Assembly (NCBI GenBank): GCA_018296165.2
Contig: JACKQL020000001.1
Span: 1,922,001-1,986,000 of the forward strand
Reading direction: 5' to 3'
From: Termitomyces sp. T153
Taxonomy: Eukaryota > Basidiomycota > Agaricomycetes > Agaricales > Lyophyllaceae
DNA: 64,000 nucleotides
This document shows, in pieces, positions 1 to 10,891 of this stretch. Both the position numbers and the translations under genes were made by a program. Each line of letters opens with the position of its first letter. Position 1 is the stretch's first letter. The notes under the pieces were generated by a model. It did no database searches, was not told where the DNA came from, and saw only the letters and a program-made list of their open reading frames with translations.

Positions 1-2465
1 GACCTTTGTTCCAGCTACAACAACGTCCGGATCGCCCCGGGGCATGAATGGAAGACCACCTTTTGCACCCGCTACGGCCTCTTTGAGTATCTTGTAATGC
101 CCTTCGGAATGACTAACTCCCCCGCCACCTTCCAGTACTTCATGAACGACATCTTCCACGACATGAACGACGTCTTTGTCATTGTATATTTGGACGATAT
201 CCTGATCTACTCAAATTTGCCGGCGGAGCATTCGGAGCACGTCCGCCGTGTCCTGGAGTGACTCTGAGAGTATCACCTTCATGCTAAACCCGAAAAGTGC
301 TCATTCCACACAGCGGAAGTCAAATATCTCAGGGTCAGTGTCACCCCCGACGGTGTATGCATGGACCCCGCCAAGGTCGACGTGATACTCAACTGGCCCT
401 CCCTGCGGAACGTCAAGGAGGTACAGTCGTTCTTGGGGTTTGCTAACTTTTATCGCCGCTTCATTGACAACTACTCTGGAATCACCAAACCCCTCAACCG
501 GCTCACAAGGAAGGACACCCCTTGGGATTGGGACAGCAAGTGCCAGGGCGTATTCCTCCTCCTGAAGAAGGCCTTCACCTCCGCTCCAGTCCTCTGCCAT
601 TTCAACCCCTCCCTACCGATCGTGCTCGAATGTGATGCCTCCAACTACGCTATTGCCGGGATACTCTCCCAGTCGAACTCGGAGGGCAAGGATCTCCGCC
701 CTGTCACCTTCTACACCCAATCAATGATCCCAGCGGAACTCAACTATGACATTTACGACAAGGAACTCCTCACGATCGTCGAAGCCTTTCGTCAGTGGCG
801 GGCCTACCTCGAAGGGTCCCCGCACCTCATCCAAATCTACTCCGATCACAACAACCTGCAATATTTCACGACCATGAAACAGCTCAGCCACCACCAGGCT
901 TGATGGTCCAAAACCCTTTCGGAGTACGATTTTACCATTCACTACCGCCCCGGGCGACTCGGCGCAAAGCCCGATGCCCTCACTCGGAGACCCAACGTGT
1001 ATCCAAAGAAATCGCTCAAAACTGAATGAAATGCATTCAACCATCGAGTGGTAATCCCACCCGAACATCTACATGCCGTGCTGATTTTAAACGAAGAAGG
1101 AATCCTCCAGCAAATCAGGAATTCACCCCCGGACCCCTTCTTCAACCAGCACGACCCCTGCAACAACCCCGATGAGTCGAGTGTAGACAACCCCTTTTTG
1201 CTATCCCCGGACCACCGCCTGCTGCTCCGGAGTGGATGAATCTACGCCCCGGACCACAAGTCCATTCGCCTCGACATACTCCAGCAGCACCACGATCACA
1301 AACTCCGGGGGCACTTAGGAATTTGTAAGACCCTTCAACTCATCTCTCGGACTTATTTTTGGCCAGGAATGAAGAAGGACGTCACGCAATACGTGAGGGC
1401 CTGCGAACCCTGCCTATGGGCCAAAGTCCCCCGCCATCGCCCCCACGGATTACTGAAACCCCTCCCCGTCGGTTGCCGCCCCTGGTCTTCAATATCGATG
1501 GATCATATCATCGAACTCCCTGACTCCGAAGGTTTGGACGCAATCCTCGTTGTTGTCTGCCGCCTTACCAAGCAAGCCCTCTTTATTCCCTGCCACACCA
1601 CTGACACCGCCCCGGATTTCACCAAACTATTTCTAGAACACGTATTCTCCAAAAACAGATTTACCGACAACATCGTCTCCGACCGTGGACCCCTATTCGT
1701 ATCTCATTTCTGGCAATCGCTGTGCAAGGTGCTCGAGATCAAGACCAGCCTCTCTACCGCCTACCACCCAGAAACTGACGGGCAAACTGAGCGCATAAAC
1801 CAGACGTTAGAACAGTATCTTCGCCTCTACGTTAACTATTTACAGAACGACTGGCGCGCGGAGCTTCCCCTCGCTGAATTCACCTACAACAACACGCCTC
1901 ACTCCGCCACCGGAGTTTCCCCCTTTTACGCCAACAAGGGCTACAATCCCCGACTCACGCTGTCCCTCAAGGACATCCCCTCCCATGTTGCCCACAAAGT
2001 CGCCGAGGACCTCCGATCCCTCCACCAATTCCTCCGGGACAAGATCAACACCGCCAACCAAGCCTACTCCAAGCACGCCGATGCCCGTCGCCAGCCGACC
2101 CCCAACTGGCCTCCCAGCACCTTGGTCTGGCTCAACCGACGAAATCTTAAGACCCGGAGGCCTTCTATCAAACTCGACCACAGTTCCATGTTCGACTCCT
2201 TGAAAGGCACGCTCCAGACCCCTTCCCCGGCCAACGCCCCAGCCGACCGCCCCCCGTCAAAGTCGAGGACGAGTATCACTACGAGGTCGACGAGATCCTT
2301 GACTCCCGGGTAGTTCGCGGCCAACTCCAGTACTTGGTCTGCTGGAAGGGCTATGGACCTGAGGACGATACGTGGGAACCCCAAAAGAACCTCAACAGAG
2401 CCCCCGACAAACTCTGGGACTTCCACCGACGGAATTCCGCCAAGCCCCAGAACCCCCGGGACTGA
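1..2465 (+). pseudogene. gypsy pol: RT-RNase H-integrase-chromodomain, inactivated
   Basis: Frame 1 reads through the RT palm ([12 protein letters not shown], then the catalytic YLDDIL near 187-204), the RNase H core (LECDASNYAIAG near 628-663), an HHCC integrase finger (H-H near 1291-1315, CEPC near 1411) and the D,D,E core (SMDH near 1497, VSDRG near 1675, PETDGQTERIN near 1771). The chromodomain ([17 protein letters not shown]) is read in frame 3 and ends at 2465. In-frame stops lie at 259, 265, 901, 1027 and 1237. Near 2180 the protein jumps from KLDH directly to FHVRLLE in the other frame; related elements have about 30 residues between these motifs, so a small deletion has removed them and shifted the frame. 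The protein cannot be made as one polypeptide from this copy. Confidence 0.93.
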
Positions 2466-2695
2466 CCCTACACAGATGGCAATAGTGGGCGTAACCCCCG
2501 CCTCTGGGTTCACCAGGGATTCAACTCCCACCAATACTCTCCTACGTGTTTCCACTTACTCCTCTCCTTGCTCTATCTGAAACTCCCCACACTCAGCAGA
2601 AGGACCAAAGACTGTATAGGAACAAGCAGTGTACAGGTATATACTCGAACAAGAAAGGGGCAGGGAACAAGTCAATGACGGGGTCCGAATTCCCC

Positions 2696-4391
2696 TCACT
2701 CTCCCTCCTCCTCCGACCCTAACCCCGCTACCCTTCCCACCATGAACACCTCCAACTGTGCCACTACCGCCGCCAGGACCTCAGGTTGCCCGGAGAGCGG
2801 TTCCCCCACGTCCGTTGCTATCTCCCACCACGCCCCGGGGTCTGCCGTCGCCCTCCGCCGATGCCCTGCCAACAGACGCCCCATCTGCGTAACCCCTTGA
2901 CCCAACTCTGGCGAAAGGTCCCCGGGCATCCTCGCCAACCCATCATGGATGGACCCCAGCGCTGCCAACGCTCCGTCGAGAAGGATGCAATGCTCCCGGG
3001 CCCAGTCTGTGGAACCTGAATCAGCGCTTAGGAGAAGAAAGCGGGGAAACCACTCACAAAGCACTCCTCGCCAGCCCGAGGCCACCTCGTTGGCAAGCCA
3101 CTCCTCCCGCCGCCACGCCCTCTCTGCCGCCGCCCGGACTTCCCCAGCGCTGGAACTCTGCTGGGTCTCCTGCACCCCTGAGCCTCCTGCCTGCTGCGTC
3201 GCCACCTCCGCCGCCTCCGCCCGCGCCTGCAAATGCACCGTCCGCACCTCCAACTCCTGCAGACAAGATAATTGCTCCGCGGCAGTCCCAACGGCAACGT
3301 CCTTGTCCTTCCGCGCCAGGTCCCATTCCCTCTGAACCCCATCCAACTCCCATCAAGCCCCGTCCCTCTCCTCCCATACCCCCTGAATCTCCTCCTCGCA
3401 TGTGACCAACAACCATTCCAAGCCCTCTACCCGACGCCACAGATAGGCCTCCGCAACCGACCACGACCTATCCGCGGACTGCTCAATGGGGGCTCCGGAC
3501 GTAGGGGAATACACCACAGAACCAGGGGGGCCCCCCATCACCTGCTCGCCCCGTGCCCGCTTACTGGGACCCGCCTCGGGTGAAGGGGACGCTCTCCATT
3601 TCCCTTTCTCCTGCCTGGAAGGGGCCCCCTTCCTCCATCCACCCCGCGGAGGGCCCACCTTCATGACAGGCGCGCTAACCCATTCCCCTTCCCCAGCCCC
3701 AGAGCCCCTCCCCGACACCCTGCCCTTCCGCCCTTCCTCCAGCTGTGCTGCGACCCAACCCTGATCCCACCCTTGCTCCGCCGCGACGCAAACAGCCCGC
3801 CAACTCAGGGTGACGGAGCACTTCTCGTGCCGCGAACAGCACGGAAGGCACACTGATGTGTCCCGCCGTACCCCTGATGCCGGTTCCTCAAACTCACACT
3901 GCTCCCCTCGTCAGGTACAAGACGCACACTGCAGGGGCATGTTGGTCCGGGAAACATGAAGCTAAGTGGCCACTCACCGGGGCCGCCACCTGACACCACT
4001 TGAGGGTGGGGGGACCCCTCGCCCGACCCACCACCTCAGCAAACTGCTCCGGCGTCACCTCCGCCTGTACCACCCTCGAACCCTCTGGGACAAGCCAGAC
4101 CACCCCCGGGCAAATGCCAGACTTGGAACGTGTAGAAGTGACCACGCCTGCCAGGGGCTGCGTCGCATCCGCACCAGACAGTGGCCCTGAGGGACCAGCC
4201 ACGGCCGCGGACAACTCTGTGAAGGGACAATCAGTGTTCTGGGGTACATGGAACAGGCCACACTCACAACTATGGTACATTGCCTTGACCCGACAGCAAT
4301 CTCGGCGACCCTCTGAATCCTCAGAGGACAACGGCTGGGAAGGCGGGGATGGCAACCTAGATGCTGTGGGAGAATAAGCTGAAGAAGACAT
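2696..4391 (-). pseudogene. spliced antisense gene inside the gypsy element
   Basis: Between the chromodomain and the 3' LTR the minus strand has an organised gene-like structure. I infer exon 1 at 4391-3978, exon 2 at 3928-3058 and exon 3 at 3015-2696, joined by GT-AG introns that keep the frame, giving about 534 codons. The product starts MSSSAYSPTASRLPSPPSQP, is rich in Ser/Pro/Gly, and has two cysteine clusters around the first junction: C-x2-C-x6-C, then C-x2-C-x5-C (CLPCCSRHEKC), resembling a zinc-binding knot. The middle is basic and the C-terminal half is helical and Ala/Glu-rich. Two in-frame TGA codons (3913-3911 and 3355-3353) interrupt it, both fitting a CGA-to-TGA change. The function is unknown. 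It is not gag, pol or env by motif. A chance ORF is unlikely given the phased introns and shared stop pattern, but expression is unproven. Confidence 0.6.
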
Positions 4392-4591
4392 TGCAACAAG
4401 CTGGCAGACTCCTGGGTGCGTCCACCCCTTTTAATAAATTAAGAAGGGGCCCCTGACAAACGGTGGCTGCACCTCGACTTCCTTCCCCACGCCGCCGCCG
4501 CTCGCTGTGGTTTGATCACTATTGATCAACTTCGATTCCCATGCCCTACCAATCCCCGACTCGCTCCCCGCGTCTTGAGGGTCTCGACGCT

Positions 4592-4601
4592 GAAGGGGGG
4601 G
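4592..4601 (+). other. polypurine tract of gypsy element
   Basis: A purine run (GAAGGGGGGG) sits three bases before the TGTCACGACC start of the 3' LTR. This is where the plus-strand primer of gypsy elements lies. Confidence 0.8.
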
Positions 4602-4604
4602 TGA

Positions 4605-5598
4605 TGTCACGACCCGCTCCCTAGCTCCCTAGACACTGCTCCCAACCCCTCCCAATTTCCCACCTAACTCCCCGGAACCCTGCCCACACTTTCAATGCCC
4701 ACACTGGACAACTCCAATGCATCTCCGGCAAACCCCGACGGCAACTCCCTCTCCGTAGCCATCAACACCCCCTTGAAACCTTCCCCCACTGTTCCTGGCC
4801 ATGTCATATGTCCCCGACCCCCTACCCTAGTTTACCTGACCCGTCCTGGAGTGTCACGATGTCCCCGGAGTGGCCACGCCCCCAACTGATCCCATCAGAA
4901 TACCGCTGTGGCCTGACCTTGGATTGTACCTGACACCTGTCGACTCAGCACAGCTCCGTCGACCCCTGCCATCATATCCGCCGCCCTCGGAGGCACCCAG
5001 TAGTCGGTATATAAGTCATAGAATAACTCCTCGAACTTTAGTCTTGATATTACATTTTACTGGTTTCCTATGTTTCGTCTCTCGTCTCATCTCTATTTCT
5101 GTTTCTAGGCTTCAAATCTATCTTTTCTCGTCTCGTCTCCGTCTCGTCTCGACTGTATATATTTCCTTTGTTCCTCTGAAGTTCCCTTGCTCCCTACGTC
5201 AGTACGAACTCCGCACATGCGCCACGACCTGAACATTCTTAATGACAACTCCGGACCTCGCTACCTGCTCGGCCCCGGAACCCACCAAGCCCCAGTAATC
5301 CCCTGTCCAGCTCCGACCCCGCCCTCCATCAACCGAGAAGCCTCCACCTACCCCGCAATCTACTTGTGTGCCCACTAACTAGCCCTGACACCCGCCCTGG
5401 GTTGACGACCAGTACCTCCGGTCTTAGACCCCTCCGAATCACTCAGGACTTACTCGGGCCGCTCTTCCTAGGGGCCCCTCGCAAGCTTTCCCCACCTCCA
5501 CTCCAACTCCGGACGCCTGGTTATAAGCGCAGGACATCGTGTCCGCCTAGTAAGGACTCGCCAGTGTACTGAGCCCCCGTTGTCAGCGGAACCTGACA
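4605..5598 (+). repeat. 3' LTR (family A)
   Basis: The LTR begins TGTCACGACCCG and ends GAACCTGACA, giving TGTCA...TGACA termini. A TATA-like element (GTATATAAG) lies near 5006, followed by the family signature TTTAGTCTTGATATTAC. The end contains CCTAGTAAGGACTCGCC and TGAGCCCCCG. The same landmarks appear in the same order in the LTRs at 7580-8748 and, reversed, at 63117 onward, which fixes both the boundaries and the family. Confidence 0.92.
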
Positions 5599-7289
5599 GA
5601 TGGCAGGGCTTGTCAGAGCCATGCAAGGTCAATGGGTGTTGGTTCTGATCAGATGGTGGGCCATGGTGATATTCTGATGGGAACTGATGGGAACACAGTC
5701 TGCCCTATAATTGTCATAGAGTTCTGGAGTGGTCATGTGAGTCATGGGGGCAAGTCAGCAATGTGTGCCTGAGTCAGGAGATGTTGACTAAATTCTTCAG
5801 CTGCAGCAGTGTAAACCTTGTTCTTGCAGTTGTTATCTAATTGCAGTCCTTGGAAAACTGTTTTTATGTTTTTGATGACTTTCAGATTTTCTGGTATCTA
5901 TGTGATATGACAGTCATGTGACTTCATCACATGTGGTCTAGACTCTCAGCCCATTGGATGACTTTCTGGGAACTTCATAATGACTAGCAACCTCTAGTGA
6001 CCCCCTAGCAGAATAGCTGATCATATTCTTTTTTCTGGTATCATTGATGCAGTTTTCTTGTTGCTTGATTCAGTTTTATTTCTTACTACACAACACCTTA
6101 GCAACTGGCATACTGACAGTCATTCCAGATGTCAAATTTAGCTATATTTTGAGTTACTGACTTTTGCATCACATTTCTCCTGAATTGCCTAGATTGCTAA
6201 CAACCAGTTCCCCATTGCTTACCAACATTACCTCCTTTTAGTTTTATTACCTTTACTTACTATAAATACTGTCCTGTTCTCTATACTGCTATCAAAGGAT
6301 TGTACACTCTTATAGCTCTAGTCTTCAGATCTAACTCTGTTGACTCTATGCTTCTTCTTTTGCTCTGGCACCTCCTTAGAGACTGTCCTCCAGACATCAT
6401 TGAGCTAGCACCCTCATCACTCTTGTTCTGCTAGTGCCACCCTCAGGTGCTATTTTGCCAAGTCCTCATTTTGCACCAACACCTATCTTTAGTTCTTGTT
6501 TGCTATTCCCTCTTTTGCTAATGCCTTCTATGTAAGGAGATGAATGCTCCATGGGTAAACCCAGCAAGAGCAGGCAGACACAAGCAACAAGCAAGAGTCA
6601 AAGGGGCTCAGAGGCAGCTAAGAGTTGGGCAAGGGGTGAACACAGCAAGCCAAGCACAAGTAGCAATGCTGGGGTTCTTATAGTCAGTTCAATGTGTAGA
6701 CCAGGAGAATACTGCTATTGTTTGGTCAGAAGATATTCTATCTTGTTGACTGGCTTATATACTACATCCATGACTATGCTATGACTAATGCTATATGTGA
6801 TAAGTGGCCCAGGTATGCTAAGCAGTAATTACTAACAATACATCAAAAGGAGAAATAGGGTATGATGACTGCAAAAGGCTGACTAATACTATCTGGAGGG
6901 TGCAGGGGCTTGGCAGCCAGCCAGTCAGTGATGCTAGAGATGATACTGTTTCTATGACTAAGGCTGGATAGAGTTAGAGTTACCTATCAGGACTACCTAA
7001 CAGGGTCATCTCCTTACATCCTACCATCTAGCACCTCTTTAGACCCTCCAATCATTCACTAGCAGCCTGAGCACTTGCAATCAATCATTGACACCTAGCA
7101 ACTCAGGCTAGCATCTAACAACCACTTCCTACTTAGGTCCCCTACCTTTCTTAACAACTTTACTAAACTGGGTTCTCTGGGACCTAGCTTGGCTTGCACT
7201 CTCAATTTATTATAGTCTGTTCATACACTACTTGCAAAAGCACTAGTTGTTTGTATTCTCTGCATAGCAGCTAGGCAGTAACAGACATC
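5599..7289. other. CpG-free decayed repeat DNA, no gene
   Basis: I see no supportable gene here. The stretch has essentially no CG dinucleotides and is rich in TG and CA, as expected of an old methylated transposon. A 77-codon ORF at 6551-6784 has no recognisable motif. A pyrimidine-rich part near 6240-6330 with a TATAAATA box and the sequence around 6490-6530 look like the end of an old LTR, but no partner repeat is present. The right limit is where recognisable tyrosine-recombinase coding sequence of the DIRS-like element begins. Confidence 0.6.
6530..7019. repeat. 490-bp segment with 14-bp perfect terminal inverted repeats
   Basis: ATGTAAGGAGATGA at 6530-6543 is perfectly inverted as TCATCTCCTTACAT at 7006-7019. 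The interior encodes nothing recognisable. This is compatible with a short non-autonomous DNA transposon (MITE-like). No convincing target duplication is visible at either end, so the class is unassigned. Confidence 0.4.
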
Positions 7290-9010
7290 ATCATTGCTTT
7301 GGGTCATTTTTGATGTAAAGTATGAGTTGCTCATAGTCTGAATACCCAGTGGCTGCTTGTGGCAGAGGCTTCCCCTTGGCTGAAGCTGTGACCTGCACAG
7401 TGGCTTGGATCAATTACTGCTTGGGACAGAGCATCTTAGACAGCACTAATAAAATAGGAGTATGAGAGTGTCTTGCCATCAGGTTGCTCAAATAAGAGAC
7501 TACTTCCATCATAGGGAAGCTTCATGTAGAGAGCTTTGAATGCTGTAATGGGGCAAGTAGGCTGTCCCAATGCTGCTGCTGTCACGACCCGTCCCCTGAA
7601 CCCCCACACATTGTCCAGCAACCCCCCGATCCCCCAAAAAACCCCCGACGCTCCGCCGAACTTCCGCCCATGCCCCACACCTATTTTGGCTAACTCTGAC
7701 ACCTCCCCAGCTAACTCCAACGGCCCCCTGGCCAACTTTGATGCCTTCCCTGCAGCCACTGACACTTACCCTGGATCTCCCGAACCCCGAGAACCACCCC
7801 CGCTGTTTCCAATCTTCGCCACCCATCATCAACTCAACACCCTGGTTCCTCCAACTCATTCCAGAGTATCACCACAACCTCGGGGCAACCCACATTTCCA
7901 AATGATCCCAACAACGTATCAGCGCGGCCCGACCCTTGATCGCAACCGACACCCGCCCACTCCATCGAGCTCTGCCAAGCCCCACCACTGCAGCCGACGC
8001 ACCCCAAAGTTCTCTGGTAGTCAGTATATAAGCCGTCAAGTAGCTCTTCGTACTCTAGTCTTGATATTGCTTAACGTTACCTATGGTCTGATTGTTTCCT
8101 TCTTGTGTTTTGTGTTTCATGTTTTGTGTCTCGTTTTCCTTACTCCCAGTCTCCCAGTCTTATCTCAGTCTCCCGGTCTTATCTCAGTCTCCCGGTCTTG
8201 TCTCATCTCCATTTCATTATCTTTCTCGTTATCGTTTCGTATCTCCACTCAAATCCACTCTTGTTCCATATCGACTCCATTCTATTTCATCTGACGCTGT
8301 CTCAGTGACTCCGTCTGGCCGTTGCGCCCAAGTCTTCATCAACCTTAACGACCTCACAAACTCCGTGGTTATGATTCCAAACCCCGACACTCTTTCACCA
8401 GGTCCAAACCTCGCTCTTCGCTCGATCCCGGACTCCATCAACTCCAATTGATCTCCCATCAAACCCCGGCTCCACTCCTGTTGATCACACAGCCGCCTAC
8501 TCCTTTGCTTCCGCGAATCTCCCATACAGTCTTCTGTCTGAACCCCGCCAAGACCGTCCCGTTTCCTTGCAATCCAACTTCTCCGGACCTCCCCAGGTCT
8601 GCCCGGATCATATCCCACCAACTACCCACACAAGCCATCAGTGCCCGGAACACTTTTGAGTGTTTGGTTGCCAGTGCAAGGGGATCACGCCTGCCTAGTA
8701 AGGACTCGCCCAGTGCAGCTGAGCCCCCGAGGTCAGCAGAATCTGACAGCTGCAACTGTAATGGTGATGCCTTTCTGGAAAGGGTCAGTTTTCAAGGTGG
8801 GAAGAGTGAGGCAGGCATGTGTAGCACTCTCAAAGTTTGGCAGGAAATGAATGGAATTGTGTGATAGGTTAAGACTGGGACTGCATTTGCCACCTTTGCC
8901 CACCATGAATTTGCTGCTGCAGATGCCAGAGTATGTGAGACAGCAGGCAGCATATATGGTGATATGACTGGGAGTGATGCCTGGTCTGAGACGGGCAAGA
9001 AGGGTGGTGA
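7290..9010 (-). pseudogene. DIRS-type tyrosine recombinase, split by solo LTR
   Basis: On the minus strand the part right of the LTR (about 9010-8749) reads LPILTTLLARLRPGITPSHI, then ITIYAACCLTYSG and KTDPFQKGITITVAA. The part left of it (7579 downward) continues with AALGQPTCPITAFKALYMKLP, LLFEQPDGKTLSYSYFISAV, a stop, and AGHSFSQGEAS, which corresponds to the GHSFRxGAA box carrying a catalytic Arg in this family; that Arg is replaced here. The reading frame is continuous across the insertion when the LTR and one target duplication are removed. Further stops and a shift follow near 7340. The role in a live element would be integration of the circular cDNA. Confidence 0.7.
7580..8748 (+). 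repeat. solo LTR (family A) with 5-bp target duplication
   Basis: The 1,169-bp repeat starts TGTCACGACCCG and ends ATCTGACA, with the family-A landmarks TATATAAGCC near 8026, CTCTAGTCTTGATATTGC and CCTAGTAAGGACTCGCCC. GCTGC is present at both 7575-7579 and 8749-8753, a perfect 5-bp target duplication. No internal element sequence is attached, so it arose by LTR-LTR recombination. It retains many CpGs although it sits in CpG-free DNA, so it is much younger than its host sequence. ORFs inside it are not considered genes. Confidence 0.93.
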
Positions 9011-9749
9011 GAATAGGCAGGGTGATGGATTGACTGGATGGCAGTCACATTTGCACTTAATGGCCCTGATGAGGCACTGCACTAGCAGAGATTTGATGGC
9101 AGAGAATGAGAGGTTAGTGTTGACATGAAGGGAGCATACTGCTGATAAGTAAGCTTTAATTGTTTAGGTTGAACTTGGCTGCCAAGGCTCACAACCCAGG
9201 AAAGGATGGCTGGTTCTGAGGCTGTGAGGATGGACCCATCCAGATTATAGAGATTGCTGAGTTGGACATGGAGGATGAACTGGTGTTGGCCAGTGGAGTA
9301 GGTTCAGCAGGTGCTAGTGGCAAGCCTGTGCCAAAGATAAAATGCAATAGTTTTGGGGTGGTGTTGGTTTTGCTGGTACCACCAAGCAGGAAGCACTTCA
9401 AGCTTGGTTTCTAATTCAGCCAAGGAGCAAGTTCAAACATAGATGCAGCATCAGCAATAGAATTCATAGAAAATGAAAGCCACTCAGAGGCAAAGGAGAA
9501 ATCAAAACAGCAGGCCATGGCAATCATGTGTCAAACAAACTTCATTGTGGCCACAGACCTAATTGACTTGTTATGTATTGTGTTGAAAACTATGTTGCAA
9601 ACCAAAATAGCCACCCAAACCCTTTGCACCACTGGCATCTGTGTAGATGTCAATTCTTTATTGTGATGGAGAGAGGAAACAAATGCCATTCCATGCTATC
9701 ATGACAGTGCTCCACCACTCAACATCCTGTTGAGCTGCTTTGGGATATG

Positions 9750-10891
9750 TCATGTGGAGAAGGTGGATGAGGGGAATGTGGCAGCAAAGTCATACAGGTT
9801 GCAAATGAACATGTGTGCTGCTGGTATGACTTGTGAGGCCAACTGCAAGAAACCTGTAAGTTCATCAAGCTCACAACAAGTGCAGCAACAACACTTCTGC
9901 CAGAAAGAGGTGAGTTCCCTTAGATAGTCTGGCTTCTCAAGAGGAAGGCATACTTCCATAGCCATGGAGTCAAGTTCCAGCCCCAGGAACTTGACTTTTG
10001 TGGCTGGCCCAATGGTCTTGGATGGCTGAAAGGTGAGCACAAGCTGCTTGCCAAGCTGGAGGGCCCAGGACAAAGATTCCTGGACCAGTGGAAGCCAGGA
10101 TATTACATTGAAGGATGCAGTGAAGAGCTTCTGCAAAGAGGTTAAATATGTAGGGTGCAGAGCATGCCCGAAATGTAAGGACAATATCGTAGTAGAGTTT
10201 CCCCAACCACTCGAATCCCAGGAGCAGCCAGTCAGCTGGGCATACTGGGATGTGGCGAAAAGCTGACTCGAGATCGAGTTTTGGCATCAAGGAGCCCGGC
10301 CCTGATGCAACGAGGGTCGTAGTCGTATTCGATGGCAGCCTCGGTGTCGGGAAATCCATTGTTCACAGAACTACCCTCTGGCCATGAGAGATGTTGTATG
10401 CAGTGCACCTACAAGGAGCACTTGCGAGTCACTGCCCTGACAGGCAATGCCCGGAAATTGTCAAATGGTGAAGAGACAAACGGTCCACACATTTGCCCGT
10501 TGGCTACCTGAGTGGCGATGTCGAATGAGAGGGTATTGATGATGGAGGGATTGGCGAAGGCTGTTTTGAGATTGGTGCATTGCCGACTTATGAATCAGTC
10601 TCCAGTGAAGCCAAAGTTGGTACGAAACTGTATTATTTGAGCTATTGGAGATACAACTACTTGGTCGGGATACTCGTGTAAGTAGTGCATCCATGCGCCA
10701 AGGTTTAAAGTAGAGCTGACGTGCGGAAGGAGTGAAGTATCATGTAGTGTAGAGTTGATGCGGAGTTTGGTGTTGGGACGAGGAGGAATGGGAATAGAGG
10801 CGTGGAGGGGGTCCAAAGCGATAAAACCAGAGACAGAGTGGTTTTGCCCGAGGGAAGGCCTAGACAAGCCGAACGAGCGAAGGAGAGACAA
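9750..10891 (-). pseudogene. DIRS-type reverse transcriptase, broken
   Basis: Minus-strand segments give, in order, LNLGAWMHYLHEYPDQ, IIQFRTNFGFTGD, LSFDIATQVANGQMCGPFVS, HLSWPEGSSVNNGFPDTEAA, KLDLESAFRHIPVCPADW (palm motif A region), PYIFNLFAEALHCIL, PSKTIGPATKVKFLGLELDS and a thumb-like LRELTSFWQKCCCCTCCELD. This order matches DIRS-type RTs. Stops occur in place of Arg-type codons near 10597 and elsewhere, and at least two frameshifts are needed. The catalytic Y-x-D-D segment that should lie between FAEALHCIL and the PSKTIGP strand is missing, so this copy is catalytically dead. Confidence 0.75.

Larger units (their letters stand above)
1..5598 (+). mobile_element. Ty3/gypsy chromovirus, 5' end outside window
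   Basis: A long-terminal-repeat retrotransposon enters from the left edge. It holds reverse transcriptase, RNase H, integrase and a C-terminal chromodomain in gypsy order, then a 1.6-kb stretch carrying an antisense gene, a polypurine tract and a 994-bp 3' LTR. The 5' LTR, primer-binding site and gag lie outside the window. CpG dinucleotides are abundant, unlike the neighbouring old elements, so this copy is comparatively young, but it is no longer intact (see the pol entry). Two further LTRs of the same family occur in the window at 7580-8748 and from 63117 onward. The target-site duplication cannot be checked because the left end is missing. Confidence 0.93.

Noticed and set aside
2786..3764. 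Long plus-strand ORFs within the gypsy element
   Set aside because: They are GC-rich shadows of the minus-strand gene and have no motif, start context or splice support.
6551..6784. 77-codon ORF as a possible small gene or gag
   Set aside because: No motif, located in CpG-free decayed DNA, and no flanking coding continuity.
7536..8864. ORFs of up to 252 codons on both strands at 7.5-8.9 kb
   Set aside because: They lie inside the solo LTR, cross its boundaries and carry low-complexity Pro/Ser text only.
5599..10168. Repeat-induced point mutation as the cause of decay
   Set aside because: The loss is specific to CpG, and TpA enrichment from CpA is not apparent, so methyl-CpG deamination fits better. 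A dinucleotide count would settle it.
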